DNA of 64,000 nt from Sipunculus nudus (taxonomy: Eukaryota; Annelida; Sipuncula; Golfingiida; Sipunculidae). A program made the position numbers and the translations under genes. Below are positions 1-10,800 of this stretch, in pieces (the first letter of the stretch is position 1; each line of letters opens with the position of its first letter). The stretch covers positions 79,572,142-79,636,141 of the forward strand of contig CM049306.1 in NCBI GenBank assembly GCA_026874595.1. Direction: 5' to 3'. The notes under the pieces are model-generated. The model saw only the letters and a list, made by a program, of their open reading frames with translations. It made no database searches and was not told the origin of the DNA.

Positions 1-56
1 TGTTACTGATACTTCAGGTAAGCATATGAACTAGTTAAGTGGATTTTATACTTCAG

Positions 57-341
57 GTAAGCATATGGACTGTGAGCAGGACTTTGATGGAAAGGGAGGA
101 GAAGTAGCCCATTCCTGGTCAGGTGGCGACATCCATATTGATGATGCAGAGAATTTCAGCAATGACAAGACATCTGGGGTCAACCTTCTACAGGTTGTCC
201 TTCACGAAATCGGCCATGTGTTGACCTTGAACCACAGTGCCACAATAGATTCCATCATGTACCCAATCTATTACTCCAGCATAAAATTCCAAGATCTTGA
301 ACTAAAGGAAATCGACAGGAGGAAAGTCCAACAAGTTTATG
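57..341 (+). CDS. MMP exon 1: C-terminal half of zinc catalytic domain
   Basis: Begins after the acceptor ACTTCAG (50-56) with two bases of a split codon and ends one base into a Gly codon before GTAATT at 342. It reads K-H-M-D-C at the start, then FDGKGG, AHSW, GGDIHIDD, the zinc helix HEIGHVLTLNHS, the Met-turn SIMYPIY and a terminal QQVYG, the place where MMP catalytic domains normally end. The glycine of the family motif HExGHxxGxxH is replaced by Thr (HVLT-LNH); the three His and the Glu are intact, so activity is plausible but not certain. The donor at 342 was chosen over 399 because it falls exactly at the domain end, though both have the right phase. The open frame continues past the donor to a stop at 470-472. 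Confidence 0.88.
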
Positions 342-1076
342 GTAATTATTTTGTCAATGAAGAATACTACCTTGAACTAAATAAGGCAGGATGCACTAGT
401 GAACCAGTTGAGTCAACATCATCAGATTCTGAGTTTAATACCATGTCCTTCCTCTTTGGGTCCGAGTGCTAGTCCAACTTGAATACAAATTTCCTTATCA
501 AAAGAAATTTATAATGTTAATTTGAGATAATCATTTATGATTTTATACACATGTTTTTTACTTGAATGTTTAATAAAATTAGCCCCCAATGCAGGGCTAA
601 ACTTGGTAGATAGTCGATTCGTAATATTCTGTTAGTAGTTGCACATGTATACATGTATTTATAGTATGTGGCTCTTTTCCTACTCTACTGAAGATGGACT
701 ATCTGATTTCTTAAGTCCTAACCCCCAAGTAAGAGTCTGAGTCCAGGACCCTCTAGTCCATAAGTTCCTAAGAATGTGGACTCGAGTCCGGACTTTAAAA
801 TTTAAAGTGTCTAGGCAGCTGACATTGTCATCTGTGGAGTGTCAGGGCCTGGACAGTCTGCGCAGCTGACAATGTCGACTGCCTAGACTTTCCACAGTCA
901 AGCCTCCTGATTTTCAAAAAAAATGTTTTAAAAAAATAGCTTGTCCCCTGACCCTTTTTTGAAAAACAGCGCTCTTCTGTACTTAAAAGCAGTGCTAAGA
1001 GTTCATATTCTAGCTCATTGCACTATGTTTGCAATTTCACCATCCTGTTGTTTATATATATATAAATATATGTTTG

Positions 1077-1166
<90 letters not shown>

Positions 1167-4100
1167 GAGAGAATTAAAGAGTGAAACATATCTGAAAGGC
1201 CACCCCTTTAATAAGACCACCTGTCTATTAAGACCACCCTGTAGGGAACCAAAAGGATTCACATTAGTTATAATAATTGACCTATCTAATAAGACCACCT
1301 GTGAATTAAGACCACTTTTGTCCAGTCCCGTGGGTGGTCTTATGGCACAGGTTTTACTGGTACTGTACATAGCATATTTATACAGGGACATCCTGATGAT
1401 ACTGAATAAATTAATATTTGATTTTGAATTTGCCATGTTTTGGTTCACAGGTGAAATAATACAGCCCTGATTAATAGTAAAATATTGTTTGTTGTGGTTT
1501 TTGGTGTGTTTTACTGCCAAAAAGATTGAAATAATAATGATTATCCTGGAGTTTTCAAAATATTATCAGGGGAAGAATCAGGGAATTTTAATTTCATGAA
1601 ATTCATAGAATGCTTTGACCATAGCCCTATTGAATGAGGAACCTATCTATTAATTAATCTGGATTTATAATTTTTTTTACTTTTGGACATGTGCCATCTT
1701 TATTTTATAACATTTTAGACAGTTGATAGATCAGTTATACCAGGAAAATATACAAACTTGACAGATCCACATTAATCATGTAAGGTGTAATTGGTAAATG
1801 TTTGTAAAGAATATAATAATTATATCTCGCTATCTTTACAGGGGTGTGTAAAGGACGGTTTGACACTGTATTTGATGTCTTGGAGAGAATGCCTACAGGC
1901 ATGTGGCTTTATTTCTCATATTTTTTCCGTGGTAATCGATACTGGATGTATGAGAACCGCTTCAATCGTACAAGGTATGGTGATCCACTTTCTGTCACGC
2001 ACAAGTGGAAAGGCCTCCCAGCAGGCATCACTGCAGGTGCCCAGGCTGTGTTTAAGAACAGGGTGGATAGCCGGATTGAAAATAATCTGTTCATGTTCAG
2101 AGGTATGTAGCAAGAGGTATGTAGCAGGTTAAAAAATCACCAAAATCAATCACCAGGTTGCAGGGTTGGAAAAACTGTTTGGAGCATATAATGAAACAAA
2201 GCTCAATGTCCGAAATATTGCTCAGCAAGCTAATTTATAATTATTGTCTATATAAGTATGCCATTTCTGAATCTTAGATTTGTTAGTTACTTGCAGTGGT
2301 GCCATTTGGTAATTTATATTATTATTTAAATTTTTCATAGATATGTTTAGAATTTGTCTGTGTTGGACTTTTTAGGCCCATATGGAAGTAATGTATTCAC
2401 TGATGTAGAGCATTGAAGTTACTATTTTAAACACTTGTGTTTCATTTTTGTCTGATCTGTATTTTGCTGATTAATGTGACGAGACAGAAGACTTGCTAAC
2501 TTATCTCACCTTACATGTGAATAGGCAATGACAGATGAATCCCCAAGGGGGAATTATAACAGATTCTGGGTTTCCATGCCAAAATAATCTTTCCTGTTAA
2601 AGTATCAGTTCCATGGTTTTGTACATATTTTTGTTTTACGTAAACTTAAAGGCTTTGCAGAGGCAAATAATTCAGGAAGATTCCCTCAAAAACGTTGGTC
2701 CTTGGAAGTACATGAAAACCACACACTTGCAAGAAAGCATACAGAAAAAAGCCCATGGATTTAGGCTGAGTAAGGTTAAATTGCAAAAAAGAGAGGTTGA
2801 TACCTCCAGTAAAAATAATACATGTAATTTCTTCATTATCACTTGTACACATTTTATATTTGCAGGTGAAGATGTGTTCATCTTTGATGTTGCTCAGGAC
2901 AGAATAAAGCCTGGGTTTCCACAGAAGATCACATCCTACTTTGGTCCCAAAAAGGGCTCAACGGAAAGCATTCCAGCAAATGTGGACACTGTCTACTTTG
3001 ATTGGAGGGATGAAAATTTGTATTTCTTTAAAGGGGAATGGGTAAGCTAAACATCCATACTGATTAAAACCTGTGAACATATACTTGAAGTTGTTTATAA
3101 AGAAAACACTGAATGACCACCCAAGAAGCATCTTTCAAACGTGTTTTTACAAGATATCTTCCTTTTTATACATATGTTGGGAGTATTTTGGTATACTCAC
3201 CGTCCATCCATTAACTTTTAGTGTCGCCACAATAACTTACCGGGGCTTTGATGGATTTTTGCAAAACTAACCATAAGTACAGATTATCTTGCCTGAGTTT
3301 GATTATGGGATAATCCATGCATATTTAATAAGATCACTGGTCAATCGGTTACTTTGTAGTGTCACCAAGATAACTTACGAACAGTTTGAAGGATTTTGAT
3401 AAAACTCATCAGAAATGTTAACCAATAAAATATCTTACCCAAGTAAGAATTCCAATGAAATCCCTGCATATTTAATGAGGTCAGAGGTCACTTCACATTG
3501 GAGGCACCTTGGTGACTTACCAAAAATCCTATGAATTTTCATGAAACTCATTATACATATATATTTACCAATAGACTTCCTCACCTGATTATGTTCTCAT
3601 CAAAGTTCACGCATATTTAATGAGGTCAAAGGTCACCACACTTTTGAGGTACCTTGGTGATTTACAAAAATCATATAGATTTTCATGAAACTCGTACATA
3701 TTGACCAATAGAGTTTCTCACCTGAATTACATTCTTATCAAAATTCACACATATTTAATGAGGTCACCAGATACACGACAGGCATATTATGCACATTTGC
3801 GGTTCTCTTGTTTTCATAGATATACACATTGACTTAATTGTTCTCGTAAACATTTAAACAAAAGCAATAAATGTGCCTTGTTTTGATACATAAAATATTA
3901 AATTATAGTGCTGTAAAGATACATTAACTCAGTATATGATACACATCATGATCATGATACTTCACCCATAATATGTTTACAACATATGATACATATAATT
4001 ATATATGGTAGTTCAGATGCCAAATCATTGATCTTCTTCAGGTTTGCCTCTCGATGATACGGGAAAAGAGAATAAGTGGCATGATCAGTCTTGCACTTTT

Positions 4101-4796
4101 GTTTACTTAAACAGTTGTTCATGACATCTGCTGCCTTGTAAAATAACCAGTTGGTCAGCATTTTTGCATTTGAATCACTGTACAGATACCATAGTACCAC
4201 ATAAAGTTAAACATTCACCCCAAAATGTTCTTTAGACATGTTTCATAAAAAGTTGTGGTTAAAATAATTAATTTACAGAATTAGAATTTCTACAATTATA
4301 ATTAATTGTAACTAGGATACCTACTAATGGTTTAGCTTGGCTGTATTGTCATTTTGATTCCTTCCTCTTAAATTTGAAGTTCCCTGTCAGTAAGAGATCA
4401 TAGTCATGTAACCATGTGCAGTGTCCATGAACTGCATCATGACCCATGGCTCCTTTATTTTTGTCATAGGCTAGCTTTTATGCAAATTAAAGTGGAAACA
4501 CTTGTTTATTGCAGGTGTGGATATATGACATCACAGCATCACCAGAAGAACGAGGCTGTTGTGAGAAAAAAGCGAAATTCATAGAGGTCTTCCCACCAGC
4601 ACAAGGGGAGCAGCACATATTGACAGGAAATGTGGACGCTGCATACTACTCATTCAAACATAACAAGCACTTCTTCTTTAAAAATGAGACCATCTATGAA
4701 AATGAATCATACGTGCGTTATGAACGAGTTGTTCGCAATAGCATAAAATATATAGGTCACTGGTATGATTGGTGGTACGACATCTGTGATGTGTGA
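57..4796 (+). CDS. Matrix metalloproteinase gene, 3' part (catalytic C-half plus four-bladed hemopexin domain)
   Basis: Joining 57-341, 1842-2102, 2866-3041 and 4515-4796 gives one open frame of about 333 residues ending in TGA/TAA-type stop at 4794-4796; every junction keeps phase (1, 1, 0). MMPs are secreted or membrane zinc endopeptidases that cut extracellular matrix and cell-surface proteins; the hemopexin propeller binds substrates and inhibitors. Seen here: structural-zinc ligands (HMD, AHS, HID), the catalytic helix HEIGHVLTLNH, the Met-turn SIMYPIY, then four propeller blades bracketed by a first Cys (VCKG) and a last Cys (DICDV), the usual disulfide pair. There is no transmembrane segment or GPI signal after the propeller, so a secreted enzyme is inferred. 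The signal peptide, cysteine-switch propeptide and first half of the catalytic domain are outside the window. The linker between catalytic and hemopexin domains is almost absent if the 341 donor is used. No orthologue is assigned. Confidence 0.9.
342..475 (+). CDS. Read-through alternative 3' end of MMP exon 1 (catalytic-only isoform)
   Basis: If the donor at 342 is not used, the catalytic frame stays open for 43 more codons and stops at TAG 470-472. The tail is Ser/Glu-rich (residues around EPVESTSSDSEF) and ends with a Cys two residues after FGS. AATAAA follows at 572-577, about 100 bases downstream. This would give a hemopexin-less, matrilysin-like protein. The open frame and the signal are seen; use of this end is inference. 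Confidence 0.35.
572..577 (+). promoter_or_regulatory. Candidate intronic polyadenylation signal AATAAA
   Basis: Perfect AATAAA 100 bases after the read-through stop codon of MMP exon 1, in a T-rich context. It would end the short transcript within the first intron of the window. AT-rich DNA yields such hexamers by chance, so only its position makes it notable. Confidence 0.3.
1077..1173. repeat. (TA)n followed by (GA)n microsatellite in MMP intron
   Basis: About 10 TA units run directly into about 38 GA units with a few AAG interruptions at the right end. It lies in the intron between MMP exons 1 and 2. Open frames through it (IYIY/ERER and LSLS) are simple-repeat artefacts. Confidence 0.95.
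1209..1342. repeat. TAAGACCACC repeat cluster with inverted end
   Basis: Four direct copies of (A)TAAGACCACC near 1212, 1229, 1289 and 1307 are followed by the inverted form GGTGGTCTTA at 1333-1342. This is a small foldback-like intronic repeat; family unknown. Confidence 0.5.
1842..2102 (+). CDS. MMP exon 2: hemopexin blade 1 and start of blade 2
   Basis: Acceptor CTTTACAG (1834-1841), donor GAG|GTATGT at 2103; 261 bases, phase 1 at both ends. It starts GVCKGRFDTVF, the conserved first Cys and the FDAV-like strand of blade 1, followed by FFRGNRYWMYE, the W-K-GLP turn and then AGAQAVFKNRVDS, which opens blade 2. The first Cys should pair with the Cys near the C-terminus in exon 4. Blade 1 carries a slightly long loop (ERMPTGMWLYFSY) before FFRG. 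Confidence 0.9.
2866..3041 (+). CDS. MMP exon 3: hemopexin blade 2 end and blade 3
   Basis: Acceptor TTTGCAG (2859-2865), donor TGG|GTAAGC at 3042; 176 bases. Its first two bases complete a Gly codon split with exon 2 (FRG-EDVFIFD). The rest reads GFPQKITSYFG, then VDTVYFDWRDENLYFFKGEW, which is blade 3 up to the Trp of the KGxxYWxYD strand. It ends in phase 0, matching exon 4. Upstream in-frame sequence from 2613 is intronic and not counted. Confidence 0.9.
3165..3818 (-). repeat. Interspersed element, family C, copy 1 (intron of MMP)
   Basis: Contains four diverged tandem units of about 143 bp, marked by TTTAATGAGGTCA at roughly 3323, 3469, 3617 and 3755. The right end (hairpin-like GACAGGCATATTATGCACAT followed by TCTCTTGTTTTC) and the left end (GTATACTCACCGTCCATC) are reverse complements of the ends of the copy at 42186-42720. 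The shared ends define the element. It sits in the intron between MMP exons 3 and 4. Confidence 0.65.
4515..4796 (+). CDS. MMP exon 4: hemopexin blade 4 and C-terminus
   Basis: Acceptor TTATTGCAG (4506-4514), phase 0; 94 codons including the stop at 4794-4796. VWIYD completes blade 3 and VDAAYYSFKHNKHFFFKN begins blade 4. The closing cysteine lies in DICDV, three residues from the stop, as in secreted MMPs. A vicinal Cys pair (RGCCEK) lies between blades 3 and 4 and is unusual for the domain. Three or four N-linked sequons are possible (for example NET, NES). Confidence 0.9.
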   Translation: MWIYDITASPEERGCCEKKAKFIEVFPPAQGEQHILTGNVDAAYYSFKHNKHFFFKNETIYENESYVRYERVVRNSIKYIGHWYDWWYDICDV

Positions 4797-5640
4797 AGCC
4801 TGCATCCAACCTGTTAATACTAGAGATAATCTGGCCTCAATTAAAGGAATTTCCTTTCTTAAAAGAGACTTGTGGAAGTTTATACCAAAGAGGAATTGTT
4901 TCCATGGTTTTTTAGCTCAGCTGACTGAAAGTCACTCTTTGTCCGTCGTCCGTCTGTCTGTCCGTGAACCAGGCACAAATCGTAACCACTGGACCTAGAA
5001 CCTTGTAACTTGGCATTCTGAGAGGTCCATGAAAAATCTCCTTGGAAACCAGAAATTAGGTCTCTGTTACCCATATCCTTTGAGCTATGGGGCCCCAAAG
5101 TACCCCCCAGAAAAGTCAAAAATTTCATACAAAAACTTCAATATCTCATTAACTACATCACTGATGGTCATGATTTTTTGCATACATATTGATCATGAAA
5201 TGTTCCATCAGTTCCTGCAGACTGGTGGCGCCACCTGTATTTTTTTTATTTTTTACGAATTTTTTTCACTATTTTTGAGACCTTTAAAAATACAGACACA
5301 ATTTTGCCCTGTTGGTTAATCTGTTTGATGCTTCAGTTGAATGGGTATATACTACCATTCAGATGAAAAAATTTCCTTTTGCGAATCTCTTCCCAGTCAG
5401 CTGAGCGTCATGACCCATGGGTCACTTGTTTCTTATGCTGAGCATATGGTGCTGGCGCCCTATGTTTATCATTTGGACATCCAAACATAACTTCTGTAGA
5501 AGGTCTTTGACTGCTTGCATGCAGTTCTGCCCATATCATAGTCATACGCCAGCTGCCTTTATGCATGGACTACCTCTTTATAGTTGGCCATGGCTTGCTG
5601 CTCATGCATGCGTCTCCATGATAAGATAGAATAAACTGTT
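4797..5640 (+). other. Presumed MMP 3' UTR
   Basis: No other gene signal follows the stop for 800 bases. The first AATAAA on the plus strand found in this stretch is at 5630-5635. If it is used, the 3' UTR would contain a complete ~520-bp interspersed element (4914-5432). An earlier variant polyadenylation signal cannot be excluded. Confidence 0.35.
4914..5432 (+). repeat. Interspersed element, family D, copy 1 (AGCTCAGCTGACT ends)
   Basis: Starts AGCTCAGCTGACT and ends AGTCAGCTGAGC followed by GTCATGACCCATGGGTCA, so the ends are inverted repeats. A GTCCGTCGTCCGTCTGTC stretch lies just inside the left end. The core holds the perfect palindrome GGTGGCGCCACC at 5224-5235. Same ends occur at 17845-20455 and, inverted, at 26656-29880 and 56630-58646. 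Confidence 0.7.
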
Positions 5641-7007
5641 TTATGGACTCTGTGTGATTAGCCAGCCCACGAGCAAGACATGTTTAATTGGTGTGCACAC
5701 TTAACAGGCTGCCGAAGTCTGTACTGAACCACTTTACTCTTGTCAGTCCAAGTGCCTTTTTACATTATGGCTGACCAAGCTGTGAATGCAAAGCAGTGGT
5801 AAAAATCAAGCAGGTATACATAAAGACCAAATAAGCCAAAGCTGATGTGTAGTCTGGTTGGATGGTGACAGTGATGACACAGAGACTTCTCTCTCTACGG
5901 ACATAGCTTTCACCTAAGATGAATCAGGAACAGACCAGCACTCTAAGGAGCATTTGTGTTAAAAATAGAACTTCAGAGCACAGGACATTTAACTGAAAAA
6001 GATGACACCTGTGAAGGAATGCAAGATAGGCTTATTGACTTACAGGAACTGATGATGTCAGTCCTGACATGAAGTAAAGGTCACACAGCAAAGCTTCAAA
6101 TGCAAAACAGCTCATAGATGCAGATATTTGTTTTGAGGATTGGTTCATGGCTATGTGATATATATGTGTTGATCATATTATTTGTGTCATATATACCAGT
6201 GAAGTATTTAAATAATAGGATGCAGCATGCACAAGAGTGTGGCTGTTCCCTGTATGGCACATGGTTACACAGAGACAAAGAGTTGTAAAATCATGTGCAA
6301 AAATAGTGACGGCCCAAAGGTCAGAGTTGCATTGTACAACCCAAGGTAAGACAGCAAACAAAGTGTATTTAAATGACAGCTGGTGCTTATGGTCATTTAC
6401 TATTGTCATCCAGCATGGACAATCAACACAAAGCTGCTACTCTCAAGTGGAGGGTAGTCATGCTGAAATTTGGTATGGCACAAATTTGATGATTATTTAA
6501 AATTGAATCATACACTATGCATATCCTACAGAATACAGTGTGGCACATTTCCCCCCAAAAAAATATTAGACATTTCCCATTACACTTACGACAGCTGTCA
6601 TTGATGATGGACTCTTAAGTGTGCAAGTCCAATATATCCCCAAATATAACGCATTTTGTTAAATATTGAAAGAGAATGGTAAAACTGAGTCATCTTTGAG
6701 GTTAAGGTATGTCTGAGTCTCTTTCTTGTGTGACATTTCATTTGGCTAAACCAGCAAGGCTGCCTTTAACTGACATGAACTTAACAGATGACCATCAGCA
6801 CAAATGCAGATATCTTAGAAATCTTGGTGTTGATCGGATGGGGATCTCCCCATGATGGGAGCATGTCGGGCAAGAGTCAGGTTAAAGAAATCAAAGTGAA
6901 ATGTGCCACATTCAGTGTAGAAAGAAGCAGACAAGAAAAAATTGTATTATGTTGTGTCATACCTTCTTTCAGTGAGACTAGGGTCTCATGTGATCTCTCT
7001 CTATCCA
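5641..7007. other. Intergenic, nothing recognised
   Basis: Moderately AT-rich single-copy-looking DNA. A donor-like AAG|GTAAGA occurs near 6343 but no flanking coding signal could be supported. Confidence 0.4.
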
Positions 7008-7210
7008 TAGGCAGATCCGGGGGGGTGGGGGGGGGGGTCCAGACCCCACCTTTTTGTCAGCCAAAGCAACCTTTTAAGGGCTTAAGACCAATTTTGCGGC
7101 CTGGACCCCCCCCCCCCTTTTTGAAACCTGAGGACCTTTTTTTCAGGTTAATTATAGTTGTCCTGGGTTGGAGCCCCCTTTTTCCAAATCATGGAACCGC
7201 CCCTGCTATC
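7008..7210. repeat. GC-bounded interspersed repeat, copy 1
   Basis: Begins AGGCAGATCCGGGGGG and ends GGAACCGCCCCTGC, with G and C homopolymers inside. A related copy is at 13201-13350 (GTGGGTCCAGGTACCCC ... GCCTGGACC) and a fragment, inverted, at 58726-58800. The ends resemble the common 'GTGGCGGATCC...' termini of small animal repeats; family not identified. Confidence 0.55.
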
Positions 7211-7596
7211 TCCTTCTGTAAAGCATCACTAGTCAAATTCCCACAAGGGAGCCAGGTTTGGATGCTAATGAAAAAATAATCTGCTTTTATAAACACCCAA
7301 AAGTGATAAAAATGGGATCAGATAAAAATATATGAAAATAAGTTTGTTATACAGTCAGATTTGAATTTGTCATGCCTAGAGGTCAAATCATAGAAACCAG
7401 AGAATGTGTGCTTACCTTTAAAAAGTTGTCATTTAAGTAAAGAAGCCATAATTTTACTTGCAAATGAGTGCTGCAGGCATTGTCACAAATTATGACAAAA
7501 GTAAGCATCATAGTCATTATCTTTATGATGCCTTTATTCTGACATCTGATGTATGGTAACATCTATTTAAAGACTATTAGGCAAAAAAAAATAAAA

Positions 7597-7868
7597 GGTA
7601 TGGTTTTCAAGCACCGCCCATTTCATTTTTAATCTCCTGCATCAAAAATTTTTATTTTGATTTTGATCTTTCAAGAAGATCAAATATAACACTTTTAATC
7701 AGATTTCCTTTGTTATGTAGTGCTTTTACCTGTTTAGCAAAAACTTTCTTTTATTTTCATTTTTTTCCCTTATCATTATGACATTTTGATCAAAACAAAC
7801 AAGAAAGGTAAAAATAAAATATCGCCCTACCACACTGATTTCTAAAAAAAGTGCTTGACAACCATATT
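7597..7868. mobile_element. MITE, family M1, copy 1 (TA-flanked, ~16-bp TIRs)
   Basis: TATGGTTTTCAAGCAC at 7599-7614 is matched, inverted, by GTGCTTGACAACCATA at 7851-7866. The 270-bp interior aligns throughout with 62429-62683 (shared CAAGAAGAT..., GATCAGATTTCCTTTGTTAT, AAAATATCGCCC). A flanking TA on each side fits a Tc1/mariner-type non-autonomous element. No coding capacity. Confidence 0.8.
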
Positions 7869-10800
7869 TTTTTTTGGCCTTATATTTTAGAATGAGATAT
7901 CAGTGATCCAGAAGGATCTACCATGAGAGAGCAGCATTTGTGATATGATAACCCATGGTCTGATGGTGCTGTATCATTGCACTAGAAACAAAACCTAGCC
8001 TAGTCATTTGTATAAATAAGTTTTATTACATTTCTTCACTCTTTTATGTATATGATAAATATAGTACTAAGAATATACATGAATATTACATATTTGAGAA
8101 GTCTTACTACTGACCTACAATGACACCTCTTGGATAAGAGAAGCGTAGTGCCCACGTGGCATCTAACAAACTACTAACATTAAATCGGATCCTGGGGCCT
8201 TCCAAATATGATACGGTGCTGGGGCCAATCTGTCAGAAAATATCTTATGACTCACTCGAGAATAACTGCATGCAGTCTTGGTAGTTTTTATAATACATTT
8301 ATGACTATCTGAAACAATCAATTTCATACTTGGAAATGCAATTTTTTTAAAAATTATACTCTGTAAACAAAATTATCCAATTTGGAACACAATTTCATTA
8401 GTCTGACATTTGGGAAGTGAGACTAAATACTATGTATACTGGTGCTGTCATTGATATTTGATCATTTCCAAAAAAAAAATTTCAAATCAAAATGTACTGT
8501 AGATCTGTTTCTGCTAAATGTGTCCAACATTGCCTGCACAAAGAGTTCTACTGAGGTGTTTCATGTAAGTTTCACACACACGGTATAATATTGTTACCTT
8601 AAAGGAAATAATAAGCTTGCATGTTTGGTCTGTATCAAAAATGATGCCAAATGTGTTTTTCCTTTTTTTTGTTTAGCATTTGAAAAGATCGAGTCTGTAT
8701 AGCTCTGTCTCACAAACAGAGCGGGTTTGTAGACGGATGATTGACAGGCTAAACTAACATAGTAATAGCAGTGACTTCTTCTCTGTATTTAAACTTGATA
8801 ATATACATTACTCATACCTCTGTCTGACCTACATTTAAACTGTAGGAAACTAAATCTGTTCAGATAACCAGTGGATCAAGTACTGTTTGACTGTTTATTA
8901 ATTGCAGCAGAATATATATACAAAATGGAAAGCCTGTTTTAAAGCCTCAGATTTAACAAACTACACAAAAAAGCTTTCGTGCATGCAGAAAGATTTAGGT
9001 TTTATACTTTTAAATGAATATGGACATTTATCCTATTATTTGTATGTTTCTTCATTTCAAAATTTATATGTTTAATCACAGGCCTTTTTGAAGTTCAGAT
9101 TTAAAGGACTGTCCAGTTCTCTGTTTTGATTTACTGGTGAACAAATTTTCACTTGAATGAGGTTTAGATGTATGAAATTCCAATGTATAACAATATAAAT
9201 AGTTTGTATTGACTACATGTCTTTTGTTGTTTTAAAAATGCATGGCCCATATGTTTTTTAAGTAAAAAATAAAATAAAAATTAAACAGAAAATTCATACA
9301 GCATCAGGTGTTTAAAAAAAATTGCAGTCATTGGCCCCTGACACTGTGAATCTTGAGGTAGTCCCAGCTGTGTATCTATGATTAACTTGCATTTTAATCC
9401 ACATGTATGCCATTCATTGTTAGAACAGGACATCAAGTTGATGTGTGCCCACAACTGAAGAGGAACACAGTCTCATTTATATTCATAAACAATATGTAAA
9501 CCACCCTGTAGCCAGTACCAAATATATGCAAAAAAAACTAGCCAATAGCTTATGAGTATGGAGACTCGTTTACCCAATTGTTGTCAGCTATTTTAACTGC
9601 AGAAATCATGTGACTTGACATTCGAGAATGATTGGTTGAATTGGCAGAAGTGAGAAGAAATTAACAGTTGCTCATGTGTATATGTATATATATATGAAAT
9701 ATCAGTGTCATATGATATTTTGACCAAGTGATTCTTAATTAATTTTATCTCATAGAGGGTTATTTCTAATACTCTTGTTTTAAATGATGGATGTATCTTG
9801 AGCTTAACCAACAAAATTCATGACAAGTCAGTTACTCACCAGTTGTCTTGGAAGGTACCACTGATGTACAAAATTGAATATCATTGGAAAATGCAACTAT
9901 GAGCAAATTAAGACATCTTAGTTTAAATCATTCATCACTACAAAGGTCACTCTTTTACGTTAGCTGTGATCAGTGATTCCAGGGTCATATGTTTGACCTG
10001 AGCAAAAAAGCATACTTTTTTAACTTGTAGTCAGTATAATACATGCAGTTCATTTGGTCACATGACCAAAAAGGTCACTCATAGCAGTGACCCCTGGGTC
10101 AAATGTTTGACCCCATTTCAAGATAGCATTGGACACTGGTTCCTTTGTTTTATACAGGTGATTATGCTTAGTGATGATGTTATACTGTGCAGATTGGAGC
10201 CGTCCAGTCTCCATAGATTGAATACATTAGATATATATTCTAGGGTGAGAATACTGGGGGAGATATGACAGTGACTGATTATAAAGTATTTATCACTCTT
10301 GTCTGGGGAGAGCCTTCCCTTGAAATCCACTTGAATGGATTTTTGAGAGCATTTAAGTCTGTAAGCATCATTTATCATTAATTAGCATATCTTTCATGTC
10401 ATCAGATGATTCTGATTTATTTTAAATGACAGGCTGATTTGTTTTATAGAGCTTTGCAAATGAAGGTAGAGGCTGTTCAAAAGGTTAAATCTTTACATTA
10501 CAGCCTCTACCTTGAAGTAATTTATGTGTGGTTCTGAGCTCACAACACTTTTTTCTTCATTTACTTTCTTAATCAAATGTAGGTGTCCTTGTAAAGAAAA
10601 AATATAAAAGGACTGATGACCATACAGTTCATGTCTCACCATTTCTAATGTTAGAGCTGGGCACCTGTATTTGAAGATGGTTTCTGTGTTTTGTAGTTCA
10701 CATGACAAGTTTTGTTTACATATTGCTACATTCTTGTCACACTTCCAGTGAGATGTAACTGTTATGTTGACCAGCTGACAAATGTTGAGTATATAAAGCT

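Noticed and set aside
941-1520. Open frames rich in Ile-Tyr, Glu-Arg or Leu-Ser over 1023-1177
   Set aside because: They are translations of the TA and GA microsatellite.
398-1841. Alternative donor at 399 for MMP exon 1
   Set aside because: Phase fits, but A|GTGAAC is weak and would append a linker; the 342 donor matches the catalytic domain end. Not excluded.
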